A stretch of 64,000 nucleotides of DNA, from contig JAIUPT010000042.1 in NCBI GenBank assembly GCA_022315425.1, positions 310,001-374,000 on the forward strand, read 5' to 3'. The notes under the pieces were generated by a model. The model saw nothing but the letters and a program-made list of their open reading frames with translations. It was not told the DNA's origin and did no database searches. Below, piece after piece: positions 1 through 10,318 of the stretch; positions within the stretch are counted from its first letter, which is position 1; every line of letters starts with the position of its first letter. The translations under genes and the position numbers were made by a program. The stretch is from Pseudevernia furfuracea. Its lineage: Eukaryota > Ascomycota > Lecanoromycetes > Lecanorales > Parmeliaceae.

Positions 1-1294
1 CTACTCAACGGATGGGTCCAACGACAGTGAGCCCGGAATGTTCCACCCCAGCATTCTTGCGGTTAATGTCTGAGCAGGGCATTTTACGCACACAACGTGC
101 ACACAGCATGGTGGCAAGACCCAAACAAACCTGAACAATTTGGTTTCCTGAGTAAAGCCTCTGTCCTATCTCTTATAGCTGCAATCTAATCAGAAACAGA
201 AAATCAGGTGCAACGATTCGATATCACAACTCCGGATGGAGAGGTACTGTGGGGATGGCACGTCCTCCCTCTTACCACGTACGTCGAAAATGAGAGAACT
301 TTAACCGAGCAGCCTTTTAGAGCTGAGGACTATGAGAAATCATGGGCTTTCAAGCTGCTGGCTGAGGATCCTGAGAGCCGACTCATTATCTACTGTCAGT
401 AAGACTAATCTCAGCAATAACTGCCCTACTTACGAGAGGCAGTCCATGGCAATGCAGGTACCGTCGCTCAAGGATGGCGTACCGATACATATCGCGCAAT
501 TACCTCTGGCGCCTCCAACAAGTTACATGTAATGACCGTAGATTATCGTGGGTACGGAAAATCTACAGGTAGTCCGACTGAGGCAGGTCTAATCATCGAC
601 GGCGTCTCTCTTGTAAAATATGCAATGGAAGTTGCCCGCATGCCTCCGGAAAGGATAGTAATCGTCGGTCAGAGCCTCGGTACTGCCGTCGCAACGGCTG
701 TAGCAGAGCACTTTGCTCTCGAAGATGCGGTGGAATTCAAATGTCTAATTCTTTGTGCAGCTTTCTCTGACGTCCCAACGCTTATGTCGACGTACACTAT
801 CGGTGGCCTAATCCCGATTCTCTCGCCTCTAAGACCATATCCTTTCCTCAGCCAGTTCTTTGCCAAACATATCCAAGAGACATGGTTCACACTGGCGAGG
901 CTGGCCAATCTGGTCCGCAAAAGCAAGAACGTCAATATACATTTGATCCATGCCACGAACGACTTTGATATACCATGGTCTCACTCGGATACACTGTTTC
1001 GCGCAGCTGCAAATGCCACTAGTGCGGAGGGTCTCACGCTCAAGCAGATCGATGCTGTTAAGATAAACGTCGATTTCGGCGAGTCGGGGTGGACTAACTT
1101 CTGGAAAACAGTGCAACAGGACGGTGGAAGGAAGAATATTAGGCAGGATATTGTCAAGCACGGAGGTAATGCTCAGTCCACAAATGTTGGCCGATGTTAC
1201 TGCATAGCTCACCAATCTTGAAGGTCACAACCGCGTGGTTACTTATCCTGTGGTGGCCAAGGCAGTGTTCGGTGCATTTTATATGGAAAGCTAG
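1..1294 (+). CDS. ABHD12/BEM46-type alpha/beta hydrolase, 3' part (5' end outside the window)
   Basis: Serine hydrolase of the ABHD12/BEM46 family, probably membrane-associated and acting on a lipid ester. Exons are 1-26, 78-151, 194-394, 443-1165 and 1224-1294; introns are 42-58 bp and every phase closes, giving 364 codons plus stop in the window. Seen: the AWWQDPNKPEQFGF stretch typical of the N-terminal region, TPDGE followed by W-x-VLPL, the oxyanion-hole motif YFHGNAG (created only by splicing at 395-442, donor GTCAGT), the nucleophile elbow GQSLG, the acid-loop Asp in ATNDFDIPWSHSD, and the catalytic His in KHGGHN, also restored by splicing. The N-terminal membrane anchor expected for the family lies upstream of base 1. 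The substrate cannot be deduced. Confidence 0.9.
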
Positions 1295-1455
1295 AGGGAG
1301 TAGTACTGTATGGCAGTTGCCCGCGGCGATGGTGGCAATGCCGAGCATTTGAGCACAAAGTCCCACTTTGTTTTTCTTTCAGCATCTACAGCTGAGCATG
1401 ATCACCCAGAACATGTCGCTGCAACAAAGCTGGTTGAGCTTGCAAAATCATAGCG

Positions 1456-1926
1456 ATGGACAAGGTAAGGCCTGATTATTGTCTCGAAGCCCTGCATTGC
1501 TAAAGTCACGTGCCAAACGTCAAATCTGAGCCTGTGAATGGGCAGCCAACCGTCAAAGACGAACTCGAAACTGAATCAGAACCTAACGAAACAACCAAGA
1601 ATAATGCTCGCTGGCCCCCTCCACGGCTGCCTCCTTCTCGTCGTCGTCATCCGCCCACCTTTCTGCTCCCTCAGCCTCCGCCAAACCAAAGGGCTCTTCC
1701 CCCTCGCACCAAACGCGCGGATTTTATCACGCCGGATCAATGGGCCATATTCGGGCCGCCACCACCAGCTCCTCCGCCCACTCGGCCTCCGTCAACCAAT
1801 GGGGCTCTTCCACCTCGCACTAAGCGGGCAGAATTCATCACACCGGATCAGCGGGCCATATTCGGGCCGCCGATTCAAAAATTTGAGCGGACGGACAGGG
1901 TGGGACTAGGTGGGCTATGTATATGA
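1456..1926 (+). CDS. Small proline/arginine-rich protein with duplicated RTKRA[D/E]FITPDQ motif
   Basis: I do not recognise this protein. The reading frame is open from about 1510 to 1926 without its own ATG. A plausible start is the ATG at 1456 followed by a donor at 1465 and an acceptor at 1530 or 1545, both of which keep the frame; this model is a guess. The product is rich in Pro and Arg. It has two copies of a segment of about 24 residues built on LPPRTKRA, then FITPDQ and AIFGPP (about 1690-1762 and 1804-1872), separated by a proline-rich spacer. Before the repeats are one or two matches to the SUMO consensus (VKSE, VKDE). This could be a nuclear or disordered protein, or a non-coding transcript with a chance frame; the duplicated motif favours coding. 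Confidence 0.35.
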
Positions 1927-2210
1927 GTTGTAAGGGGTTGCTGCAGCTGTGTTGTGGTGCTGCTTGGTTTGCTAGATATAACAGAATAGCAATACAAGAG
2001 GCCATAGACCCTTCAAGAGCCAACATATATCCTAATTTCTGTGGAATATTTCCTCGTAAAACGTCATTTAAGGAGTTGCGAAACAGGTGCCAACTGCCAA
2101 CTGCTGCCTTCCATGTGGGTTCCGGATTCGGCTAGATTAGGGTTTCCCCACATCTCACAAAGTGGACAAAGCTCTCATGCAAATAGTAACAATCTCTACA
2201 ACCACCAAAG

Positions 2211-3989
2211 ATGGAGGAGTCAAAGATTGTCGACCCCAAAATCGACGAAGAAGCTGCAAAAGATGTGCTCGATCAATCTGCTAACTCCACCGCCGACCAA
2301 GACAGCGCTGAAGACGTTGAGCCCACAGACAACAAAGGCTCGGACGCGGTAGCTGCAGACTCCGCAGCCAAGAAAAAGAAGTCAAAGAAAGCCAAACTGA
2401 AACAGGCGTTAAGCGTGGGCAAGAAAGAGGATGAAGATAAAGAGGCGGCTGGTAGCTCATCGAACCTTGCGGGTAAGCTGACGAGCGGGATGGTGGAACA
2501 GTTGCTGGAGATGAACCCGTCGTTGAAGGGTGAGGTGGCTGGCATGGACAAGGAAAAGGCTGCTGAGACTTTGAAGAAGCTGGATGTGGCGGATCTCCTT
2601 ACTGGAATGTCCGTGAGTGGGAAAAATCCGAAGGATATGGCCTCCTACAAGTTCTGGCAAACACAGCCCGTCCCTCGCTTCGATGAGGCACAACAAGTGG
2701 AAGAGGGTCAGATCAAAGACATTGATCCAGAAAGAGTGCCCAAAGAACCACCGCCAATGTTGGAGGGGTTCGAGTGGGTTACCATGAATCTCCTGGACGA
2801 GAAAGAGCTGGAAGAGGTCTACGACCTTCTGACTGGGCACTATGTGGAGGATGAGGGGGCCATGTTCCGGTTCAACTACTCGTCATCTTTTCTCAATTGG
2901 GCGCTCAAGTCCCCCGGCTGGCGGAAGGAATGGCACGTTGGTGTCCGCGCAACCAAGTCACGGAGACTCGTCGCTTTCATATCTGGGGTGCCAGTATCTC
3001 TTCGTGTTCGATCGAAGGTCTTCAAGAGCACAGAAGTCAATTTCCTATGTATACACAAAAAGCTGCGCTCGAAGCGCCTCGCCCCTGTCCTCATTCAAGA
3101 GATCACCAGAAGGAGCTACGTACTAGGCATCTTCCAAGGTCTCTACACCGGCGGAATTGTTCTCCCCAAGCCCGTCAGCTCATGTCGTTATTTCCATCGA
3201 AGCCTGGATTGGCTGAAATTATATGAAGTCGGCTTCTCCCCCCTTCCATCCAACTCGACGAAAGCTCGACAGATCACGCGGTTTCATCTGCCCAGCTCGA
3301 CATCTACACCAGGACTACGGCCAACACAAAAGAAAGATGTCGGTGCCGTGCTGGATCTGCTTGAGAGGTACTTGAAACGCTTCACTATGGCACCTGTCTT
3401 CGACCGCGAAGAAGTCGAGCATTGGCTGTTTCACAATGACAGCGCTGCAGAGCAAGTCATCTGGAGCTACGTCGTCGAAGACCCCAGCACACACAAAATC
3501 ACCGACTTCTTCTCCTTTTACTGCCTTGAGTCTTCCGTCATCGGCAACCAAAAGCATGATCATGTCAGGGCAGCATATTTGTTCTACTATGCTACGGAAA
3601 CGGCGTTTGCGACGGAAGAGAAGGGGCTGAAAGAGAGGCTGACTTTGTTGATGACTGACGCTCTTATACTCGCCAAGAAGGTATGCACAGTTTGGATCCT
3701 CTGCACGCCACCAAGCTAACAAAATCCGTAGGTCAACTTCGACGTCTTCAACGCCCTGACGCTTCTGGACAATCCTCTCTTCCTTGAGTCGCTCAAGTTC
3801 GGAGCGGGAGACGGCCAGTTACACTACTACCTCTACAACTACCGAACCGCCCCCATTGCAGGTGGTGTTGATGCCAAGAACAATGTCGATGTTTCTAGGA
3901 GAGGGGGAATCGGTGTGGTGATGGTACGTCCTGAGTTCCGTCTCCGGATGAACATACCTTTGCTAATCTAATCATGGCATTAGCTTTGA
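2211..3989 (+). CDS. NMT1: Glycylpeptide N-tetradecanoyltransferase (N-myristoyltransferase)
   Basis: Transfers myristate from myristoyl-CoA to N-terminal glycines of cytosolic client proteins such as ARF GTPases. Exons are 2211-3680, 3732-3923 and 3984-3989; introns are 51 and 60 bp; 555 aa. Seen: a lysine-rich N-terminal segment (KKKKSKKAKLK) that in this family contacts ribosomes, the KFWQTQPVPRF block, the family signature around NFLCIHKKLRSKRLAPV, and the C-terminal signature KFGAGDGQLHYYLYNYRT. The last exon holds only Leu and the stop codon. In yeast Nmt1 the carboxylate of the terminal Leu is the catalytic base, so this two-codon exon supplies an active-site group. Length is slightly above the fungal norm because of an acidic/lysine-rich N-terminal extension. 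Start chosen at the first in-frame ATG of the open frame. Confidence 0.95.
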
Positions 3990-4446
3990 AACGGCATCCT
4001 CGGCGTTGGGAGATTGATCGGCATTATCAAGGTGATCGAGCATGAAGCATTTTTTGACTGTACGGCCTTATACCGCCTTCGCTTTACAGTAGGAATACGA
4101 CCCGCCTTTGTGTACTTCTAGATAAGATCATAATCATCATCATAGCTTGCATTGCCATCCAAACAGCCTATCCTAGTAAATCATGTCTTGGAATCTATTC
4201 ATGGCAATGAGGAACCAAAGATAGGCGAGCCCAAATACTACTTTGCGCTTCGGTTTGAAGCGTGCCTTACTCTTTCTTCTGTGCACCGAATAGTTTGCCT
4301 CGTTCCTCAGACGCTCCCCTCCCACACCCGAGCTATCCCTTCCGGGTAAAAGTTTTACCAAATCGGGTATAGAGTAAAACGTTGCTTGAGCTCCGCAGCT
4401 CCAAACTCCGCTCGCCCTTCAACATCTTCGCTCATCCAAACCAGCA
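3990..4446. other. Intergenic region between NMT1 and the TRAX gene
   Basis: 457 bp between two co-oriented genes. It should hold the NMT1 3' UTR and the TRAX promoter. A short open frame at 4152-4349 has no recognisable features and was not called. No repeats seen. Confidence 0.5.
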
Positions 4447-5452
4447 ATGGCAGGCATCAAGCACCCGCGCAGCGACGACGAGGTCGCCGACCGCCCGCCC
4501 CCGGTCCCACCCATCATGACCATGTTCGAAAGCTTCCGCGCCGAGCTCGACGACCACCACGACCGCCGCGAGAGGGTCATAAAAGCATCGAGGGATACCA
4601 CGGCGTTGAGCAAGAAGATGTGAGCCCCGCGCCCGATCCCAATCGGGAGAAACCCGAAGAAAGCAAAAAAAAAAAAAAAAGGTCACTGGCTCACAGCTCT
4701 CCCCCCCCCTCTCTCTCTCTTTATAGGATCTTCTCCCTTCAGCGGTAAAATTTCCCTTTACCCTCTTCTTCCCCCGGAAAATTTTCCGCTCTCTCTCCCC
4801 GCAAAAAAACCAATCACTGAGTCCACACGCCCCCAACGGGTCTGTTAGAGTCCGGCAGCTGCACGCGCCGATCCCGGCCGCCGTGTCCAAAGAGGTTTCG
4901 GCGTACCAGACGAAGATCGACGGCCTTTTTGCCGCGGTGGCGCCGGACCTGCTTCGCCTCGACGCCTGGCGCTACCAGTCTCAGATCTCGCCGGGGGTTC
5001 AGGAATACATGGAAGCGGTCGCTTTCCGGCACTACCTTGAGACTCAGCGGTTGGTGTCGTACGCAGAGGCCCAGGCGAAGATACCGGGGGGGGTCATGTT
5101 GACGGAAGACGACTATGTGCTCGCCTTGTTTGATCTGGTGGGGGAACTGATGCGGTTTGCGATTACGAGCATGGCGACGAATGGGGCGCTGCCGAGAGGT
5201 GCGGCAGGGGAAGGTGGTGGTGGTGGTGGGGAAGGAGGGGATATCCTGACGGATTTGAGGCAGTTGAGGGCTAGTTTTGAGGGGTTGGATGGGGCGGGTA
5301 GAAGGGCGGATAAGAAGATGGATGTTATGAGGAGTTGTGTGGAGAAGGTGGAGGGGGCGGTGTATGGGATGATTGTGAGGGGGAGGGAGAGGCCGAAGGG
5401 GTGGGTTATGGATGTGGGGGAGGAGCGGAGGGCGGACGTGGAGAGTTATTGA
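4447..5452 (+). CDS. Translin-associated factor X (TRAX)-like protein
   Basis: All-helical translin/TRAX family protein. Translin-TRAX hetero-oligomers (C3PO) bind single-stranded nucleic acid and cleave RNA; in fungi they process tRNA fragments. Exons are 4447-4619, 4727-4744 and 4849-5452; 264 aa. The middle exon is 18 nt and encodes IFSLQ plus two split codons; only with it do the phases close and does the conserved run SKKMIFSLQRVR appear. Seen: an N-terminal block MFESFRAELDDHHDRRERV, the GVQEYMEAVAFRHYL helix, the DYVLALFDLVGELMR motif typical of TRAX rather than translin, and a C-terminal KVEGAVYGMIVRGRE. A glycine run lies at about residue 170. Introns of 107 and 104 bp are about twice the local norm. 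TRAX is preferred over translin because of DLxGELMR and the C-terminal KVRG-like block. Confidence 0.9.
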
Positions 5453-5676
5453 CACATGGTACGATGGCTGGGAAGAGCTGGCCAATCCTTGCCGGAGATT
5501 GACGAGAAATTGGCCGGAAGAAGCATTCGGTCATTTGAAGCTATTTCCATGGCATCTGCGATGCTAGGATTGGTAGACGCTGAGTTAACATCTCAGATTG
5601 CCTGTCTGTTTCCCTTTCCCCCCTTGTTGATGTCGTGCCATTCTTCCTATATATCTCCCGCTCTTCGACAACCCCT

Positions 5677-6265
5677 TCACTCCTTTGTAGGCGAGGTAGG
5701 ATCTTCATCCAATATTCCCTCCTTCATCAGCTCCTCCGGCTTAGGTCGCTGCTGCAGCTTCTGCTCCAAACTGTCCGCTCGCATGTGTTTCTGCAGTTCC
5801 TTCTGCTGGCCCAGTATGGCAGGGGCGGCGGTGGAGTCGGGAAGGATATTTCCTGTCAGAATCCGAGATGTCAGTCATTTGGGATCTCTGCAATTGGACG
5901 GACATGCTCGGCGGGAAATCGGTGATGAGGAAAATTTCCGTTTGGCATTCGTACGTTCAACCAGCTCCTCTCGCTCCGGACGCTTCTCCAATCCCTTCCT
6001 CAAGCTGTCGGTCGCCTGTTGGCGCTCAAGTTCTAACTGGGTGGATTGTATGGCGCTGCTTCTTCGTCAGCTCTGTGGATCCCAATCAGGTGGGGGCTGT
6101 GGTAAAGTTTGCATACGGTGCGGCGTTTGTGTCACGCAGGATGTTCCTATTCTTGAGATCCTGGACGTCGGGACGCATTTGGAGGTGTTTTTCGAGGGAT
6201 TCTTGACGCTCGACGGGGGAGAGGGGCGTCTCGTCGACCGTGGGGGCGGTGTTTTCATCCGCCAT
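5677..6265 (-). CDS. RPEL-repeat protein (three repeats)
   Basis: Small fungal protein with three RPEL motifs, which in animals bind G-actin (Phactr/MRTF type); in fungi the role is not established. Minus-strand exons are 6265-6117, 6055-5955 and 5852-5677, with introns of 61 and 102 bp; 141 aa. Repeats seen: SLEKHLQMRPDVQDLKNRNI, SLRKGLEKRPEREELVERNI (joined across the second intron) and SLEQKLQQRPKPEELMKEGI, each followed by an acidic turn (L-x-D); the first two continue into [N/T]AAPA. Start is the ATG in context aaaacATGG. The gene converges on the TRAX gene with 224 bp between stop codons. The open frame 5456-6307 on the other strand is its shadow. Confidence 0.9.
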
Positions 6266-6764
6266 GTTTTTCCGTATGTGATCTCGGTGGGAGAGTGCGT
6301 TGTTTAGAGTTGAGAAAAGGGAAAAGGCAGTCTGGGGCGCGGTCCTTGGGATTGGTCTTGGCGTTTGCGGGGAATTGGCGGCACGAGAGTACGGAGGTCG
6401 CCTATGAGAAACGTGTGAAAGACGCTAGAATCGGATCGGCTACAGCCGTTTTACGCACCTCTGAACGATCTTTTTAACGTGTAATTCACACACTCTCATA
6501 TAATCCTAGCCTCAGAAATCTGGAGCCAACTCATTGTCAGAATCTGCTCGCCCTTAAGGTAGACATACTTCTCAAAAAGAACGAAATCTGCGCAAATTGG
6601 CGCTCCTTGTACTAGTATCCCTCCACTTGGAGTATCCTGATCTTCCTTCTACCACCCAGGCACTTTCATCCTTTGTTATGGTCCCATTGCGATCACCGTC
6701 TGTTACGCGAACTAGCTTCCATCCAGACATCACATCTCCGAACCCGAAGAACAAATTCTGAACC
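6266..6764. other. Intergenic region upstream of the RPEL gene
   Basis: About 500 bp containing the divergent promoter region of the RPEL gene (to the left) and the start of the broken frame to the right. Short open frames here show no protein family features. No repeats seen. Confidence 0.4.
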
Positions 6765-7299
6765 ATGCCGAAGGCCACCTCTAAGGACAAAGCTGAGCGC
6801 CTCAAGGGGACTTCCGAAGATACACCAGCGAAACCCTCCGACCTCCACCAAGACCCAGACATAAGTTACCGAATCCGAGTTCTTCTCTAGAACCTTAACA
6901 ACGTCCAAGACCCTCGCCCCAACCACCGTCTCTCATCAACCACAAACGAGCTCTACATCAGCGAACCCTACTTCCGGGACTCCGAAGCCACCAAAATCCG
7001 CACAGCCCTAGTCGATAGCGTCAACGAACCAGGTTCATCTGACAGCATATCGGGAATTAGCCCACCAGGACGGCACATCGATAGGTAATCAGAACCTGAC
7101 CGTCGAACAGGCCCTTCACGCGAAGTTGGCGAATTTCCTAGAGAAGCGGAGAGCGAGTGGGGATGCCAGACCGTGCGGACCACATACTATGGTCCCAATC
7201 TACTGCGATGTCTTCCGGATCACGAAGGAGGAGCTGAAGGACGCGCGGTTTCTGAGCCGCTTGCGGAGGTCAGGACACTTCGAGTTGGCCATGAAATAA
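6765..7299 (+). pseudogene. Frame-broken gene of unknown family
   Basis: A protein-like frame starts at the ATG at 6765 (MPKATSKDKAERLKGTSE) and meets TAG at 6888-6890, then continues in the same frame with a convincing composition (NNVQDPRPNH, TNELYISEPYF). Between about 7012 and 7084 the coding character moves to the +1 frame (AYRELAHQDGTSIGNQ, VPIYCDVFRITKEELK) and ends with TAA at 7297. No intron of plausible length explains either break; the shortest phase-correct candidate is only 28 bp. The TAG could derive from CAG by one C-to-T change. I do not recognise the family. Alternatives are two tiny genes or assembly errors in one intact gene. Confidence 0.35.
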
Positions 7300-7487
7300 A
7301 ACTCTACCGACTGCCTCGGGGGTTTCGGTGCTTGTCTGCGATAGAAAGATTCTTTGTCGAATGCCTGTGTCGTGTATCTTGATGTCTTGTGAGTAGACTG
7401 CAGTGGATAGAAATGGCAAAAAGTGTTACACATCCCGCACGCTTTGTGAATGAAGTTTCTTGGTCTTGTCAAATGTTGCAAACTCCC

Positions 7488-8075
7488 TCAGGCCAGGCCA
7501 AAGGCTATCATCGCCGCGCTCGGGGGTAGAATCGCCGTCAGGCCCTTTTCCTCCACCAGTCGCGCGTACGGCGCCTTTGGCATCTTCTCCTCCTCGTCTT
7601 CCCAAACCTCATACTCCATTTCCCCCCACAGCCGCAGCTGCGTCTGAAAGTTCTCGCTCGGTCTCACCTTTCTTTTCAACTTGACGTCCGCCAACACCTC
7701 GTCTAGCCCGCGCCGGTCACGGCGCATCAAGTACGCTATCACAAATGCGGTGGAGCGCGAGACACCCTGTTCGCAGTGCACCAGGGTCGCTCCGTGCGCG
7801 AGCGAGGTTTCAATGAAGTCGCAGGCGCGACGCATGTGGATCAGGAGGTCCTGACGGGTGGAGTCGAGGCAGAAGATTTTGAGGTGGCGGTCTGGGAGGA
7901 TGATTTCGTTGAAGCTGGGCTGACCCCACATTCCGAAAGGCTCATCGTTGACGGAGAGGATGGACTTGATCTGGTGCTGCCGGAGACTATCTTTGTTATA
8001 TGAAGACCAGAGGTTGCCGATGAAGAGACCAGGTGTGATTTCAGATAGTGGAGGGTTGGGTGGTCGGGTCGCCAT
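7488..8075 (-). CDS. Dual-specificity protein phosphatase
   Basis: Single-exon gene of 195 aa, nearly all of it one DSP catalytic domain. Seen: the N-terminal ITPGLFIGN strand typical of the fold, general-acid Asp in FCLDSTRQD (about residue 71), and the P-loop HCEQGVSRS (His100-Cys101-Arg107-Ser108) with all catalytic residues present, followed by AFVIAYLM and a RPSENF-like segment (KVRPSENFQTQL) that packs near the active site. There is no signal, membrane segment or docking domain, so it is probably cytosolic or nuclear. Substrates could be phosphoproteins, RNA or phosphoinositides; the sequence does not decide. Confidence 0.9.
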   Translation of the reverse strand: MATRPPNPPLSEITPGLFIGNLWSSYNKDSLRQHQIKSILSVNDEPFGMWGQPSFNEIILPDRHLKIFCLDSTRQDLLIHMRRACDFIETSLAHGATLVHCEQGVSRSTAFVIAYLMRRDRRGLDEVLADVKLKRKVRPSENFQTQLRLWGEMEYEVWEDEEEKMPKAPYARLVEEKGLTAILPPSAAMIAFGLA

Positions 8076-9227
8076 TTACAGGTGATGTGCTTACTGGTAG
8101 TGCGTCGGTCAGTTTTCGCAGCGGACTGAAATGTGTGTACACACTTCCTTCACAGCATGCTCGAATTTGGTAACGGCAAGATAGACTGTGATGGAATCCG
8201 ATCAGGATATAAAGCTCTAGATAGCCGGTAGCTCTCTCACAGTAGTGTGGTACTTTTGCTGAAATCTGAGGGAACTGGTGTATTCCCTTGGAAATCAGGG
8301 ATCACGAAGAAGATTGTTGATGGATGTGAAGGATGATTAAGATCTATGGAAGCCGAAGAATCTTAAGAATCTCCGCCAAGTGCTACTAATCTATATATGG
8401 AATAGCGGGAGACACCTAGCAAGGACTGCTGCTTGTAATCCCGAAGTGCCGCCGAAACATCCCTACAAATCTACCAAGCCTGTTCTTTTCCTTTCTAGCA
8501 GTCACCAAGAGCTAGAGAGGGTTGGGGCCTGTTATGGAGGGGAGGGAGGTGGCGGTGTTGAGGGGGGCGGGGAGGGCGAGGGCTAGGAGGCCGAATTGGG
8601 CGGTGAGGAGGAAGGTATTGAAGATTGTCTGGTGGTGTGATGTGGATAGATGGTAGAGAGGCACGCAGACGCAGTACTTATACCCTGACAGTTGGCTCCC
8701 TCAATGAAGATGAGGTTAGTCCAGAGCAGAAGTGAATTAGATGCGGTTCATGCGGCTCCGCCTCTTAGCCACGATGGTGGAGATTACATGTTGATACTGG
8801 GAAATAGATCTGATCTGATCTCTCCAGCTTTTGCGATGCCTCAGCCCGCATGTAATGCAAGATGCTCGGTACATCGGCGAAAACCCTCCGATGCAACAAA
8901 ACATTCACCAATTAGCATTGATTAATTTGGAGATGAGATCTCTCTTAGGTTACATCTTACTAATCCTTTCTTCTCCGCATCCTTGACTCAGGGAGCACAT
9001 GGGTGAGCATAAAGATGGAGACTCGCCCGTTTTTCCGCCCTTGGACTTTTCATTGCGAAATCTAGTCACATTCGCAAGTAAGAACGAACATTATTGTAGA
9101 CGCTTCAAATCAGTTAATAGCTATGAAGTCATCTCTTCTTCTAAGCCTTGGCCTTTACTTATAGTTGCGAGTAGAAGTGGAGTCTCCATCGCCACGGGCG
9201 AGGCCATTCTGGGATATAACCTCGAGC
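8076..9227. other. Intergenic region without a recognisable gene
   Basis: Left half of a 2.2-kb gap between the phosphatase and the large protein gene. Short open frames, including one rich in Gly near 8520-8586, look random. No repeats seen in this half. Confidence 0.4.
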
Positions 9228-9258
9228 TGTACGGAGGTCTGCACCGAAAGTCCTGCAC
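9228..9258 (+). repeat. 31-bp inverted-repeat copy, left
   Basis: A perfect 31-bp match, in reverse orientation, to 9353-9383. The core is GGAGGTCTGCACCGAAAGTC. The right partner lies inside the left arm of the MITE-like element at 9330-9511, so this copy appears to be a fragment of another element in opposite orientation. Confidence 0.8.
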
Positions 9259-9329
9259 CCGCCAAGACTTTACGCTTGGACCTCGGATAACGCCCCACCT
9301 ATTAATATGGGGCCACTTTCCGACAATAT

Positions 9330-9511
9330 GGTTAGGGCTGATACTAGCGCATGTGCAGGACTTTCGGTGCAGACCTCCGTACATCAGTTTATGGGTGGGC
9401 AGTGCATAATCCGCCGACAACGTCATGTTTGCGTGATGGAGGCGCAGTGCAGCAGCTCGATAAGGTCGGCACCAAAAAGTCCTGCGCATGCGCTAGTATC
9501 AGCCCTAACCC
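9330..9511. mobile_element. MITE-like inverted-repeat element (182 bp)
   Basis: The ends are a perfect 24-bp inverted repeat: 9330-9353 begins GGTTAGGGCTGATACTAGCG and 9488-9511 is its reverse complement. Pairing continues inward for about 18 more bases with a few mismatches (GCAGGACTTTCGGTGC against GCAGGACTTTTTGGTGC), giving arms of about 43 bp around a core of roughly 100 bp. There is no coding capacity. Flanking TAT/TA is compatible with a TA target duplication but is too short to be sure. A related fragment (caggattttgcg...gacctccgtac) occurs near 9703-9721. Best reading is a non-autonomous DNA transposon; an RNA-hairpin function is possible but unsupported. Confidence 0.55.
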
Positions 9512-10318
9512 TATATTCGGAAGGCATCCCTGTAACGGGGATCCCAGAATCATTGCTCTAGGGACTTCTAAATGGGCCTGATGGGTGCATTTTTCAGAAA
9601 GCTCAATCTAGGCCCAATTCCGAAATAGATCAAAGCGTGGTAACCCTTCAGTTAGGCCATTATCTGGGATCTTGGAGCAGGAGTCCTGGCGTTCAGGATT
9701 TTGCGCGCCGACCTCCGTACCTGGGCTGAGTCTAGCTTGGCGCCCTCGGGCTAGAATCCCCATCAGACCCCAAAAGAGATCTCTAAGTTCATTTTGGAGG
9801 CTTCAAGGAAATTCGTCCCTCGCCACGAGGTCGCCAAGGGGTCGCCTTCCGAAGGTAGGGTTAGGGCTGTCTAGGTAGAGTAGGACTTTTCTTGGAAAAA
9901 ATCCCCTCGTTCCCTGGGACCCTGAGCTTAGAGAAAAATCCAGTACGAACAGAAACTAGGAAACGAATAAAGGCAAAGTTTGGTGTAGTATATACGAGGG
10001 CGGAATCACTCAATAAGTGTGGAAGAAATAGCCGAGTACGAAGTTTATTAGACTCATCCCTACAAGCCATGAAACCGCCGGTCCTTCCCCTCTCCGCAGC
10101 ATCAGCTCCCTTCCGCTATGAATAGCTTGCATCTTCCAACAATGATGATATCTGAAGGACTTACTCTCGTTACTGACCTCTAACGCTTCGAATAATGTAC
10201 TTGAACCCTTGGCTGATTTGGACTGAGCCAGACTTGTAATTATATATGCCGCAACACCTCGTTGTTTCATCTGGCATTTTGAATCTACGACTCCTCTGTG
10301 ACCTAGTCGACGCAGAAC
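9512..10318. other. Intergenic region with degraded repeat fragments
   Basis: Promoter side of the large protein gene. It contains a partial copy of the 9.2-9.5 kb repeat near 9703-9721 and a short TAGGGTTAGGG motif at about 9856, also seen in inverted form near 9502-9511. No gene seen. Confidence 0.4.

Noticed and set aside
5456..6307. Long plus-strand open frame (283 codons)
   Set aside because: It lies antisense to the three-exon RPEL gene, whose repeats and splice phases are clear; the plus frame has no family features.
9840..9870. TTAGGG-type motifs suggesting a telomere or interstitial telomere
   Set aside because: Only one to two units each at about 9331, 9502 and 9856; two of them are the ends of an inverted-repeat element. 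Not a telomeric array.
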